Below are positions 7,350 to 13,836 of a stretch of 14,199 nt of DNA, in pieces (the stretch's first letter is position 1; every line of letters starts with the position of its first letter). This DNA is from Burkholderiaceae bacterium (lineage in GTDB: Bacteria > Pseudomonadota > Gammaproteobacteria > Burkholderiales > Burkholderiaceae). The DNA lies in the NCBI GenBank assembly GCA_023253905.1, contig JALREG010000133.1, positions 1 through 14,199 of the forward strand, read 5' to 3'. The translations under genes and the position numbers were made by a program. The notes below the pieces were generated by a model. It made no database searches and was not told the DNA's origin. It saw only the letters and a list, made by a program, of their open reading frames with translations.

Positions 7350-7613
7350 ATGGCTGCTCGAATCCAGATGTACACCACGGCGGTCTGCCCCTATTGCGTG
7401 CGTGCTGAGCAGCTGTTGCGCCAGCGCGGGGTCACGGACATTGAAAAAATCCGCATTGACCTCGACCCGGCACGCAAGGACGAAATGATCACGCGCACCG
7501 GCCGGCGTACCGTTCCGCAGATCTTCATCGGCGACCGGCACGTAGGTGGCTGTGACGATCTTTATGCCGTTGACCGCGCGGGTGAGCTCACGCCGCTGCT
7601 CGCGGCGGGCTGA
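7350..7613 (+). CDS. grxC: Glutaredoxin 3 (GrxC)
   Basis: An 87-residue dithiol glutaredoxin that reduces protein disulfides and glutathione mixed disulfides in the cytoplasm. The redox motif CPYC is at 13-16. The cis-proline loop TVPQIFI (54-60) and the glutathione-binding GGCDDL (66-71) are intact. Length is normal for bacterial glutaredoxin 3. The ATG at 7350 follows AGGGGA at 7335-7340 with good spacing. It is downstream of the rhodanese and upstream of secB, probably in one transcript. Confidence 0.96.
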   Translation: MAARIQMYTTAVCPYCVRAEQLLRQRGVTDIEKIRIDLDPARKDEMITRTGRRTVPQIFIGDRHVGGCDDLYAVDRAGELTPLLAAG

Positions 7614-7671
7614 CCCCGCGACAGCGTTTCTGCGTCGGCGCCTGCCGAGTGCAGCCGGTCTCACCAACCCC

Positions 7672-7688
7672 GACGGAGCCAATCCGTC
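7672..7688 (+). promoter_or_regulatory. Perfect hairpin between grxC and secB
   Basis: GACGGA (7672-7677) pairs with TCCGTC (7683-7688) around a 5-base loop, ending 6 bases before the secB AGGA ribosome binding site (7695-7698). A smaller 5-bp stem (7635-7648) precedes it. No T-run follows, so it is not a standard intrinsic terminator. It may be a processing or translational control hairpin. Confidence 0.35.
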
Positions 7689-7706
7689 AATCACCAGGAT
7701 TCTTCA

Positions 7707-8180
7707 ATGAGCGGACAGGAGCAGGCCCCGGCGTTTTCCATCCAGCGCGTCTATCTGAAAGGCATGTCGCTCGAAATGCCCAATGCGCCCGCCATTTTTC
7801 TCGAGTCCCAGCAGCCGTCGGTCGAGGTGGCGGTTGATGTGAGTTCGCTCACCATCGTCGAAGGCATTCACGAAACGGCGGTCACGGTAACCCTCACCAC
7901 CCGGGTCGGTGACAAAGTGGCGTTCCTGATCGAGTCCACGCAGGCGGGTATTTTCGAGATCCGCAATGTACCGGCCGACCAGATGGATGTGCTCGTGAAC
8001 GTGGTGTGCGCCAACATCGTATTTCCGTATCTGCGCGCCAATCTGGCCGATGCCATTCAGCGTACTGGCTTTCCGCCGATCCACCTTGCCGACCTCGATT
8101 TTGGTGCCATCCATCAGCAGCGTCTCGAGCAGCAGGCTGCGGCGGCCCCGTCGGGTCTGATCGTTCCCGGGCGCGCTTAA
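7707..8180 (+). CDS. secB: Protein-export chaperone SecB
   Basis: A 157-residue cytoplasmic chaperone that keeps pre-proteins unfolded and hands them to SecA for export. [19 protein letters not shown] (10-28) is the typical first strand region. QAGIFEI (79-85), and [30 protein letters not shown] (103-132) match the tetramerisation and C-terminal helix regions. The usual CPN before the FPY motif reads CAN here. The tail is short and Ala-rich and does not show the acidic or zinc-related extension seen in some homologues. AGGA at 7695-7698 precedes the ATG at 7707. gpsA follows 37 bases later. Confidence 0.96.
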   Translation: MSGQEQAPAFSIQRVYLKGMSLEMPNAPAIFLESQQPSVEVAVDVSSLTIVEGIHETAVTVTLTTRVGDKVAFLIESTQAGIFEIRNVPADQMDVLVNVVCANIVFPYLRANLADAIQRTGFPPIHLADLDFGAIHQQRLEQQAAAAPSGLIVPGRA

Positions 8181-8217
8181 GCGCCAGCCCCGGCGCGCGG
8201 GCCGAGCGCATGCTGCC

Positions 8218-9222
8218 GTGAGAATCGCAGTCTTCGGTGCCGGCGCGTGGGGCACGGCGCTCGCGCAGCATGCAGCGCGCCGGCATGCGGTGCTCCTTTG
8301 GGCGCGGGACGCCGCGCTGGCTGATGCGCTGGCCCGTGAGCGCTGTAACCGCCGTTATCTGCCCGGCGTGGGGTTTGAACCCGCGCTCGAGATCACGTCC
8401 GATATCGACGCCGCCTGCCGTTGGCTCGCCGCTCAGCCATCGCTTGCCGTGGTGGCTACGCCGGTCGCCGGTCTGGCAGCACTCCTCGATCGGCTCTCCA
8501 CGCGACTGCCCGACGCCTGCGCGGGCGTTGTCTGGGTCTGCAAGGGGCTGGAGGCAGGCACGCTTCGTCTGCCTCACCAGATGGCTGCGGAGCGCCTGGG
8601 TTTGTTTGCAGGCGGTGTGCTGGCGGGGCCCAGCTTTGCCCAGGAAGTGGCGGCGGGGTTGCCGGTTGCGCTCACGGTAGCCGGCGGTGGTGCGCGGCTT
8701 GCCGAGCAGGCGGTGGCCGCGTTTCACCACGGTGCAGCGCGCATTTACGTGGCCGACGACCCGGTGGGCGTCGAGCTGGGGGGCGCGCTCAAAAACGTGA
8801 TGGCGATCGCCGCCGGGATTGCGGATGGCCTTGAACTGGGCATGAACGCGCGCGCAGCACTCATTACTCGCGGCCTGGCGGAAATGACCCGGCTGGGGGT
8901 GGCGCTCGGTGGCCGCGCAGAAACGTTTTCGGGGCTTACCGGGCTGGGCGACCTGGTGCTCACCTGCACCGGCCCGCTCTCTCGTAATCGCAGCGTGGGT
9001 CTCGCGCTCGCGCGCGGCGAGCCGCTGGCGTCGATCATCGCGGGGCTGGGTCACGTGGCCGAGGGCGTGAGCACTGCCCCGGCCGCGCGCGAACTGGCCG
9101 GGCGCCACCGGGTCGACATGCCAATTCTGCAAGCGGTCTGCTCGGTGCTTGACGGACGCACGCGGGCGCCCGAGGCGGTGCTCGCGCTCCTGTCGCGCGA
9201 GCCCCGGAGGGAGGCCAACTGA
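8218..9222 (+). CDS. gpsA: Glycerol-3-phosphate dehydrogenase [NAD(P)+]
   Basis: A 334-residue cytoplasmic enzyme reducing dihydroxyacetone phosphate to sn-glycerol-3-phosphate for phospholipid synthesis. The N-terminal Rossmann motif GAGAWGTAL is at 7-15. CKGLE (108-112), GPSFAQE (137-143), the catalytic Lys192 in [12 protein letters not shown], and [21 protein letters not shown] (241-261) are all present. The start is a GTG at 8218; it directly precedes the first beta strand, and the nearby ATG at 8210 is out of frame and stops at once. The secB-gpsA order is widespread in proteobacteria. A long antisense open frame over this gene reflects GC-rich codon use. Confidence 0.96.
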   Translation: MRIAVFGAGAWGTALAQHAARRHAVLLWARDAALADALARERCNRRYLPGVGFEPALEITSDIDAACRWLAAQPSLAVVATPVAGLAALLDRLSTRLPDACAGVVWVCKGLEAGTLRLPHQMAAERLGLFAGGVLAGPSFAQEVAAGLPVALTVAGGGARLAEQAVAAFHHGAARIYVADDPVGVELGGALKNVMAIAAGIADGLELGMNARAALITRGLAEMTRLGVALGGRAETFSGLTGLGDLVLTCTGPLSRNRSVGLALARGEPLASIIAGLGHVAEGVSTAPAARELAGRHRVDMPILQAVCSVLDGRTRAPEAVLALLSREPRREAN

Positions 9223-9230
9223 TCGTGGAC

Positions 9231-9259
9231 GGCGAGCGTAGCGGGCAGGCTCGCTCGCC
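9231..9259. repeat. Inverted repeat between gpsA and the LOG-family gene
   Basis: GGCGAGCG (9231-9238) and CGCTCGCC (9252-9259) form an 8-bp perfect inverted repeat with a 13-base loop. It starts 8 bases after the gpsA stop. The half CGTAGCGG inside resembles the core at 2226-2233. It may stabilise the gpsA 3' end or be a copy of a small dispersed repeat. There is no T-run. Confidence 0.45.
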
Positions 9260-9298
9260 GCATTGAATGTCGTGCCCGGTCTGGGCGCAGGGGAAGCA

Positions 9299-9862
9299 AT
9301 GAGCGAAAGCGATTCACCGTTTTCAGTGTGCGTGTTCTGTGGCGCCAAGCCTGGTCTCGATCCCGAGTACGCGCAGATTGCCCACGCCGCGGGCCGCGCC
9401 ATCGCCGAGCGCGGCTGGCGCATGGTCTACGGCGGCGGGCGCGTCGGACTGATGGGCGTTGCGGCGGACGCTGCGCTTGCCGCGGGCGGCGAAGTGATCG
9501 GTGTGATCCCCGATGGCATGCTGGTCCGCGAGCAGGGGCATCGCACGCTCACGCGCCTCGAGGTGGTGGCCGACATGGCGGTTCGCAAAACCCGGATGAT
9601 TGCGCTGTCCGATGCCTTCCTCACGCTACCGGGTGGGCTGGGCACGCTCGATGAACTGTTCGAGGTGCTGACGCTTCGCCAGGTGCGGTTCATCAATAAG
9701 CCGATCGCGCTTCTGAACCACAGGGGCTATTTCGATCGTCTGCTAGCGATGTGCCAGGGGTTTGTCGATGCTGGGTTCGTGGGACCCAACGACCTCGATG
9801 CCTTGATGCACGAGGGTGACCTCGACCCTCTGCTGAACCGGCTGGGCGCCTTGCGCGCCTAG
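9299..9862 (+). CDS. LOG family nucleoside 5'-monophosphate phosphoribohydrolase (TIGR00730-like)
   Basis: A 187-residue cytoplasmic protein of the LOG (Lonely Guy) family, which hydrolyses cytokinin riboside monophosphates or simple nucleoside monophosphates to base and ribose 5-phosphate. The family signature [12 protein letters not shown] is at 111-122, with the conserved acidic residue Glu119. VCVFCGA (10-16), [17 protein letters not shown] (44-60) and VRKTRM (95-100) complete the nucleotide pocket. Start: the ATG at 9299 follows AGGGGA at 9289-9294. A TTG at 9263 in frame is less likely and would sit next to the inverted repeat. In bacteria this activity is thought to serve nucleotide salvage rather than hormone production. 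The stop TAG is shared, through CTAG, with the convergent trmL gene. Confidence 0.9.
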   Translation: MSESDSPFSVCVFCGAKPGLDPEYAQIAHAAGRAIAERGWRMVYGGGRVGLMGVAADAALAAGGEVIGVIPDGMLVREQGHRTLTRLEVVADMAVRKTRMIALSDAFLTLPGGLGTLDELFEVLTLRQVRFINKPIALLNHRGYFDRLLAMCQGFVDAGFVGPNDLDALMHEGDLDPLLNRLGALRA

Positions 9863-9867
9863 CGCGC
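9853..9867. terminator. GC-only hairpin over the shared stop codons of LOG and trmL
   Basis: GCGCGC (9853-9858) and GCGCGC (9862-9867) are a perfect 6-bp stem around the loop CTA. The loop plus next base form CTAG (9859-9862), which supplies the TAG stop of both converging genes. There is no T-run on either side, so termination is only a possibility. Confidence 0.35.
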
Positions 9868-10323
9868 GCCCGCAAATCCGTGCTGACGCCATGCCTCATA
9901 GACCGTGACCGCCACCGCATTGGACAGATTGAGGCTGCGATTATCGGGTCGCATGGGCAGGCGTAGCCGGTGATCCGCCGAGAAAGTGTCGAGGATGGCG
10001 GGCGGCAGGCCGGCGGTTTCCGAGCCAAACACCAGATAGTCGTCGGGCTGGAACGCAACATCGTGGGGTGCGTGCCTGCCCCGCGTGGTGAGCGCCCAGG
10101 CGCGGCGCGGCGATTCGCGCTCGAGGAAGGCCTCCCAGCTTGCGTGCACACGCAGCGTGGCGAACTCGTGGTAATCCAGGCCCGCCCGGCGCATGCGCGC
10201 TGAATCAAGCGGAAAGCCCAGCGGCTTGACCAGATGGAGCATGGCACCGGTATTGGCGCACAGCCGGATCACGTTACCGGTATTGGGCGGAATTTCAGGG
10301 TGGACCAGAACAACGTGAAACAT
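9859..10323 (-). CDS. trmL: tRNA (cytidine(34)-2'-O)-methyltransferase TrmL
   Basis: A 154-residue SPOUT-class enzyme that 2'-O-methylates the wobble base of certain leucine tRNAs using SAM. The [18 protein letters not shown] segment (9-26) is motif 1, FGSETAGLP (99-107) is motif 2 and [20 protein letters not shown] (125-144) is motif 3 with the knot-forming residues. Length matches the YibK/TrmL family. The ATG at 10323 lies inside the end of comF (29 bases of overlap), so the two genes are probably translationally coupled with comF upstream. It converges with the LOG gene by 4 bases. Confidence 0.94.
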   Translation of the reverse strand: MFHVVLVHPEIPPNTGNVIRLCANTGAMLHLVKPLGFPLDSARMRRAGLDYHEFATLRVHASWEAFLERESPRRAWALTTRGRHAPHDVAFQPDDYLVFGSETAGLPPAILDTFSADHRLRLPMRPDNRSLNLSNAVAVTVYEAWRQHGFAGAR

Positions 10324-11071
10324 CGGGCGGGGCGGTTCGAGCGACGATGACGCAGGTGACAGAGGGGGCGCCTGCGCGAATCAGCGCAAGCGACGCCGCG
10401 GCAAGGGTAGCACCGGTGGTCATGACATCGTCGACCAGGAGCACGGGTTCGTGGTGGGGCCGCGTGGCGATAAAGGCCTGGGCAACATTGCTGGCTCGGG
10501 CCCCTGGCGACAGCCGGGATTGGGGTGGGCCGGCTCGCTCCCGGCGTAGCGCCGTGGGATCGAGGGGCAGCCCGAGCACCCGGGCAAGCGGCCGGGCGAT
10601 GAGTAGCGACTGGTTGTAGCCACGCTCGGCGAGCCGTTCCTCGGAGAGCGGTACCGCGACCACCCGGTGCCGCGGGTGCCCCGCGGGCAGGTGTGCAAGC
10701 TCGCGCTGAACGATTGGGGCGAGCGCTGCGGCCAGTGCCGCGCCGAGTGCGGGTTGCCGGTTGAATTTGAGCGCGCGTACGATCCGGTCAAGCGGTGGGG
10801 CGTAGGCACCGAGCACCATGGTGCATGTGAAAGGCGGGGGCGTGGTCCGGCAGCTTTCGCAGAGCGGTGCCAGGGACTCGATGGCGCATCGACCGCAACG
10901 ACTGACCGGGCGATCGAGGGCGGCCGCACACGGCGCGCACCAGCCCGCCCGACACGCGCCCCGGGCAAGCGGTTGCGCGCAACCCGCGCAGGCGCGCGGA
11001 AGGAGCGCATCGGCGGCGTGTGAGGCGAGCGTCGCGAAGACCCGCGACAGCGCTGGAAGTTGACGAGGCAT
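10295..11071 (-). CDS. comF: ComF family protein (phosphoribosyltransferase domain with N-terminal zinc ribbon)
   Basis: A 258-residue ComF-type protein. The N-terminal part has paired cysteines C28/C31, C45/C48, C59/C62 and C71/C74, as in the ComF zinc-binding region. The C-terminal part is a phosphoribosyltransferase-like domain with the PRPP loop [13 protein letters not shown] (210-222), preceded by [16 protein letters not shown] (140-155). ComF proteins are linked to DNA uptake in naturally competent bacteria, but this gene is also kept in many species of unknown competence, so function here is not certain. Start: the ATG at 11071; an in-frame TTG at 11110 would overlap the divergent methyltransferase start codon. 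It is followed by trmL with overlap. Confidence 0.92.
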   Translation of the reverse strand: MPRQLPALSRVFATLASHAADALLPRACAGCAQPLARGACRAGWCAPCAAALDRPVSRCGRCAIESLAPLCESCRTTPPPFTCTMVLGAYAPPLDRIVRALKFNRQPALGAALAAALAPIVQRELAHLPAGHPRHRVVAVPLSEERLAERGYNQSLLIARPLARVLGLPLDPTALRRERAGPPQSRLSPGARASNVAQAFIATRPHHEPVLLVDDVMTTGATLAAASLALIRAGAPSVTCVIVARTAPPDVSRCSGPP

Positions 11072-11094
11072 CCCGCGATTGGCGCACGTCCGCC

Positions 11095-11100
11095 TATACT
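11095..11100 (+). promoter_or_regulatory. Candidate -10 box for the BioC-like methyltransferase
   Basis: TATACT lies 9 bases before the ATG at 11110, inside a 38-base divergent gap with comF. It predicts a transcript start near 11107, so the mRNA may be leaderless or nearly so. A TTGACG at 11060-11065 is too far upstream to be its -35. Confidence 0.35.
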
Positions 11101-11109
11101 TCGGCCGCA

Positions 11110-11991
11110 ATGAATGCGACGGCAGGTCTAGACCCGGCGGCAGCGCGCCTTCAGGCGCGCCGACGCGCCCGGGCGTATGCGCCTCATTTTTTGCAGCAGG
11201 CGGTCGAGCGGGGCCTTCTTGAGCGGCTCGAGCCGGTGCGTCTTGCGCCGCGCCGCGTGCTGCTCGCCGAGGCGGCGCGCTCCGGGGCGCTGCTCGCGCT
11301 TGCCCAGCGCTTTGCCGGGGCTGAACTCTTTGCGACCGATGACGATCCTGGCGCCCTCGCTGCGCTGGCTGCCCGCGTGGCGCCCGCCCGTAGCGGGCTT
11401 CTCGCGCGACTGGGGATCGTTCGCGCCCGCCCGCTTGCGAATTTCATGGTCGCAGAGCCTGCGCGGTTACCGTTGGCCTCGGGGTCGGTCGATCTGGTGT
11501 GGTCGGTCCTCAACCTTCACGCCACGGCCGAACCTGATCCGCAGATTGCAGAATGGCGGCGCGTGCTTGCGCCCGGCGGGCTGGCCGCTTTTGCCTGCCT
11601 GGGCGTCGACACGCTCGCGGAGCTGCGCACGCTTGGTGCCCGTATTCAGCGTTTCCCTGACATGCATGATCTGGGCGATGCCCTGGTACGAAAAGGGTTT
11701 GCCGAACCGGTGGTTGACACAGAACGTCTTTCCATTACCTGGCGCGACGGCGCGACGCTTCTTGCCGACGTGCGGCAGTGGGGGGGCAATGCCCTCGCCG
11801 ATCGTTTCAGGGGGCTTCTCACGCCCAGGCACCAGCGGGAATGGCTACGGGCGCTGGAGGGCCTTCGGGGCGCTGACGGATTGATCCGGGTCAGCGTCGA
11901 ACTGATTTACGGTCACGCCTGGTGCCCGCCGGACCGGCGCTTACCCGACGGGCTTGCGCCGATCCGGGTGATTCCCCGTGGCGGCCGTTGA
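11110..11991 (+). CDS. BioC-like class I methyltransferase fold protein with degenerate SAM motif
   Basis: A 293-residue protein whose layout matches the BioC-like methyltransferases common near comF and cox genes in betaproteobacteria. The N-terminal helix region (LQARRRARAYAPHFLQQAV, 14-32), the LPLASGSVDLVWSVLNLH block (120-137) with WRRVLAPGGL (149-158), and the C-terminal VELIYGHAW (263-271) fit this group. In active enzymes residues 49-60 would read like VLDLGCGTG; here they are RVLLAEAARSGA, with no GxGxG. An acidic patch DDD (77-79) remains where the SAM ribose is normally held. It may be a weak or inactive methyltransferase. If active, the likely parallel is malonyl-ACP methylation for biotin, but no biotin gene is adjacent. 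ATG chosen at 11110; earlier in-frame starts run into the comF coding region. No ribosome binding site is visible. Confidence 0.75.
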   Translation: MNATAGLDPAAARLQARRRARAYAPHFLQQAVERGLLERLEPVRLAPRRVLLAEAARSGALLALAQRFAGAELFATDDDPGALAALAARVAPARSGLLARLGIVRARPLANFMVAEPARLPLASGSVDLVWSVLNLHATAEPDPQIAEWRRVLAPGGLAAFACLGVDTLAELRTLGARIQRFPDMHDLGDALVRKGFAEPVVDTERLSITWRDGATLLADVRQWGGNALADRFRGLLTPRHQREWLRALEGLRGADGLIRVSVELIYGHAWCPPDRRLPDGLAPIRVIPRGGR

Positions 11992-11998
11992 GCGCAAT

Positions 11999-12028
11999 TT
12001 GCTGCCTCTCTGAACGAGCGCCTATAAT
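11999..12028 (+). promoter_or_regulatory. Sigma-70-like promoter ahead of DUF2244-coxB-ctaD
   Basis: A perfect TATAAT is at 12023-12028, with TTGCTG at 11999-12004 as a partial -35 at 18 bases spacing. An 8-bp palindrome CACCGGTG (12038-12045) follows just after the expected start site near 12035 and could be an operator. The DUF2244 ATG is at 12074. Confidence 0.55.
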
Positions 12029-12073
12029 CTGGCCCGACACCGGTGGTCTGATTCGAAAAAAGATTCGGGTTTC

Positions 12074-12544
12074 ATGCAGTACGAATGGCAGTATCACGTC
12101 CGAAGCCAGCAGCATTTCTGGACGCTGCGCCGCAACTGTGTGCTCTCGCCTTCTCAACTCGCAATCTGGTTCGGCTCCCTCTCAGCGGTGTCTCTGGGGA
12201 TTGCAGCCGCCTTTGCAGTCGTCGGTGCCTGGATGGTGGTGCCGTTTGCGCTGATCGAGGTGTCGGTTCTGGGCCTGGCTTTCTTCTGCTACGCGCGCCA
12301 TGCAGGCGACTATGAGCGGATCGAGGCCGGACCGGGCTGGCTGCGGGTTGAGGCAAGCCACGGCGCGAATCTTCGCGTCGAAGAAGCGAGTCCGCCCTGG
12401 GTGCGCGTCGATTACCGAGGGCGATCAAGGGATCCGATCGTGCTCGTAGCAGGGCGACAGAAAATTGCGGTGGGCCGTTTCGTTCCCGACCATCGCAAGC
12501 CCGCGCTGGTTGAAGAGCTGCGCGGTGCGCTGTCGCAGGGGTAG
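12074..12544 (+). CDS. DUF2244 domain membrane protein
   Basis: A 156-residue integral membrane protein of the DUF2244 family, function unknown. A short cytoplasmic N-terminus (QHFWTLRRNCVLSPSQLAIWF, 13-33) leads into two hydrophobic helices at about 28-50 and 53-73, then a soluble beta-rich C-terminal part with GPGWLRVE (86-93) and VAGRQKIAVGRFVPDHRK (125-142). The NCVLSPSQ pattern is a usual feature of this family. It sits between a TATAAT promoter and coxB, 41 bases ahead of it. This placement is recurrent in betaproteobacteria and suggests, by inference only, a role in cytochrome oxidase assembly or regulation. Confidence 0.85.
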   Translation: MQYEWQYHVRSQQHFWTLRRNCVLSPSQLAIWFGSLSAVSLGIAAAFAVVGAWMVVPFALIEVSVLGLAFFCYARHAGDYERIEAGPGWLRVEASHGANLRVEEASPPWVRVDYRGRSRDPIVLVAGRQKIAVGRFVPDHRKPALVEELRGALSQG

Positions 12545-12585
12545 GCGGGTGACGGGTTTCCGTGTCTCGAGCTTGGAAGAGAGCA

Positions 12586-13776
12586 ATGGCTGACATACTC
12601 AAGAAGGGTGCGCTCCGCACGGCAGTTGCCGCGCTTGCGTGCATGACAACCTCTGCAGCCTGGGCGGTCAAGGACATGCCCGGTGGGCCGATGGTCAACC
12701 AGTGGAATCTGCCCGAACCGGCCAATGCGATCGCGCGCGGCCAGATCTGGCTCCACGAGATGCTGATGTGGGTCTGTGTGCTGATCTTCATCGGTGTGTT
12801 CGCGGTCATGTTTTATTCGATGTGGGCACACCGGAAGTCGCGCGGCGCCAAATCGGCCGACTTCCATGAAAGCACCACGGTTGAAATCGTCTGGACGGTG
12901 GTGCCGTTCCTGATTGTGGTGGGGCTTGGCATCGCCGCCACGGGCGAGGTGATCGCCCAGAAAGACACTTCCAACCCCGATCTCACGGTCAAGGTCACGG
13001 GCTATCAGTGGAAATGGGGCTATGACTACATGAAGGGCGAGGGCGAGGGCGTCGCGTTCCTGTCCAACCTCGCAACGCCGCGCGAGCAGATCGAAGATCG
13101 TAATTACCCCGACGCCCGGGCCAAGCGCGAGGCCAACCCCACCTACCTGATGGAAGTCGATAATCCTCTGGTGGTGCCGGTCGACAAGAAAGTTCGGCTG
13201 GTCATCACGGCAAATGACGTGATCCACTCTTATTACGTCCCGCGTCTGGGCATCAAGCAGGACGCAATCCCCGGATTTATTCGCGACACCTGGTTCAGGG
13301 CTGACAAGCCTGGCGTCTATCGCGGCGCCTGCACCGAGCTCTGCGGCAAAGATCACGCCTTCATGCCGATCGTGGTCGAGGCCAAGAGCGAGGCCGACTA
13401 CAAAAAGTGGGTCGAGGAAAAGAAGAAAGAAATGCTCGCCCGGGCTGACGATCCCAATAAGGAATGGACGGTTGCCGATCTGTCGGCGCGTGGCGAAAAG
13501 GTGTATGCCGCCAACTGTGTGGCCTGTCATCAGGCCAGCGGTAAGGGTGTGGCCGGCGCGTTCCCGGCACTTGAAGGGTCCAAGCTGGTGCTCGGCAAGC
13601 GTGATGACCACATTGCCATCATGCTGAACGGCAAGGCTGGCACCGCGATGGCCTCCTTCAAGGGCCTCTCCGATACCGAGCTTGCTGCTGTCATCACCTA
13701 CTCCCGGAACGCCTGGGGCAATAAGGCCGAAGACAATCTGGTGCAGCCGCAGGCCATCAAAGCGGCACGAAAGTAG
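12586..13776 (+). CDS. coxB: Cytochrome c oxidase subunit II with fused cytochrome c domain
   Basis: A 396-residue inner-membrane subunit that takes electrons from cytochrome c through CuA and passes them to subunit I of an aa3-type oxidase. Residues 1-27 are a signal peptide ending AWA. Two membrane helices lie at about 57-80 and 100-122. The CuA domain shows QWKWGYDY (141-148), His214 in DVIHSYYVP, and CTELCGKDHAFM (249-260), giving Cys249, Cys253, His257 and Met260 as ligands. A C-terminal cytochrome c domain carries CVACH (311-315) and Met355 as likely axial ligand. The fusion makes it of the caa3 type. The ATG at 12586 follows GGAAGAG; a GTG at 12562 would add 8 residues ahead of the signal peptide and is less likely. 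ctaD follows 60 bases later. Confidence 0.96.
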   Translation: MADILKKGALRTAVAALACMTTSAAWAVKDMPGGPMVNQWNLPEPANAIARGQIWLHEMLMWVCVLIFIGVFAVMFYSMWAHRKSRGAKSADFHESTTVEIVWTVVPFLIVVGLGIAATGEVIAQKDTSNPDLTVKVTGYQWKWGYDYMKGEGEGVAFLSNLATPREQIEDRNYPDARAKREANPTYLMEVDNPLVVPVDKKVRLVITANDVIHSYYVPRLGIKQDAIPGFIRDTWFRADKPGVYRGACTELCGKDHAFMPIVVEAKSEADYKKWVEEKKKEMLARADDPNKEWTVADLSARGEKVYAANCVACHQASGKGVAGAFPALEGSKLVLGKRDDHIAIMLNGKAGTAMASFKGLSDTELAAVITYSRNAWGNKAEDNLVQPQAIKAARK

Positions 13777-13807
13777 TTGCCGGCAGGCAGCAATCGGTTC
13801 CCGGCAA
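13777..13807 (+). promoter_or_regulatory. Inverted repeat right after the coxB stop
   Basis: TTGCCGG (13777-13783) begins on the base after the coxB stop codon and pairs perfectly with CCGGCAA (13801-13807) around a 17-base loop. No T-run follows. It may be an mRNA processing or stabilising hairpin between subunits II and I. Confidence 0.4.
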
Positions 13808-13836
13808 CGATCAAGGATTCAAGCAGGAGTCACACG

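Noticed and set aside
8181..8196. Possible terminator between secB and gpsA (GCGCC/GGCGC)
   Set aside because: Only a 5-bp stem in very GC-rich DNA with no T-run, and the two genes are usually co-transcribed.
9263..9298. TTG start for the LOG gene
   Set aside because: ATG at 9299 has a strong AGGGGA site at a usable distance, while the TTG has none.
7894..9423. Minus-strand open frame of 509 codons over secB, gpsA and the LOG gene
   Set aside because: It runs antisense through three well-identified genes and has a low-complexity Arg/His/Pro-rich product with no recognisable motif.
12072..12809. Minus-strand open frame of 245 codons over DUF2244
   Set aside because: Shadow of DUF2244 and coxB; no start signal and no motif.
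12412..13611. Minus-strand open frame of 399 codons over DUF2244 and coxB
   Set aside because: coxB on the other strand has complete CuA and heme motifs; the antisense product has no family features.
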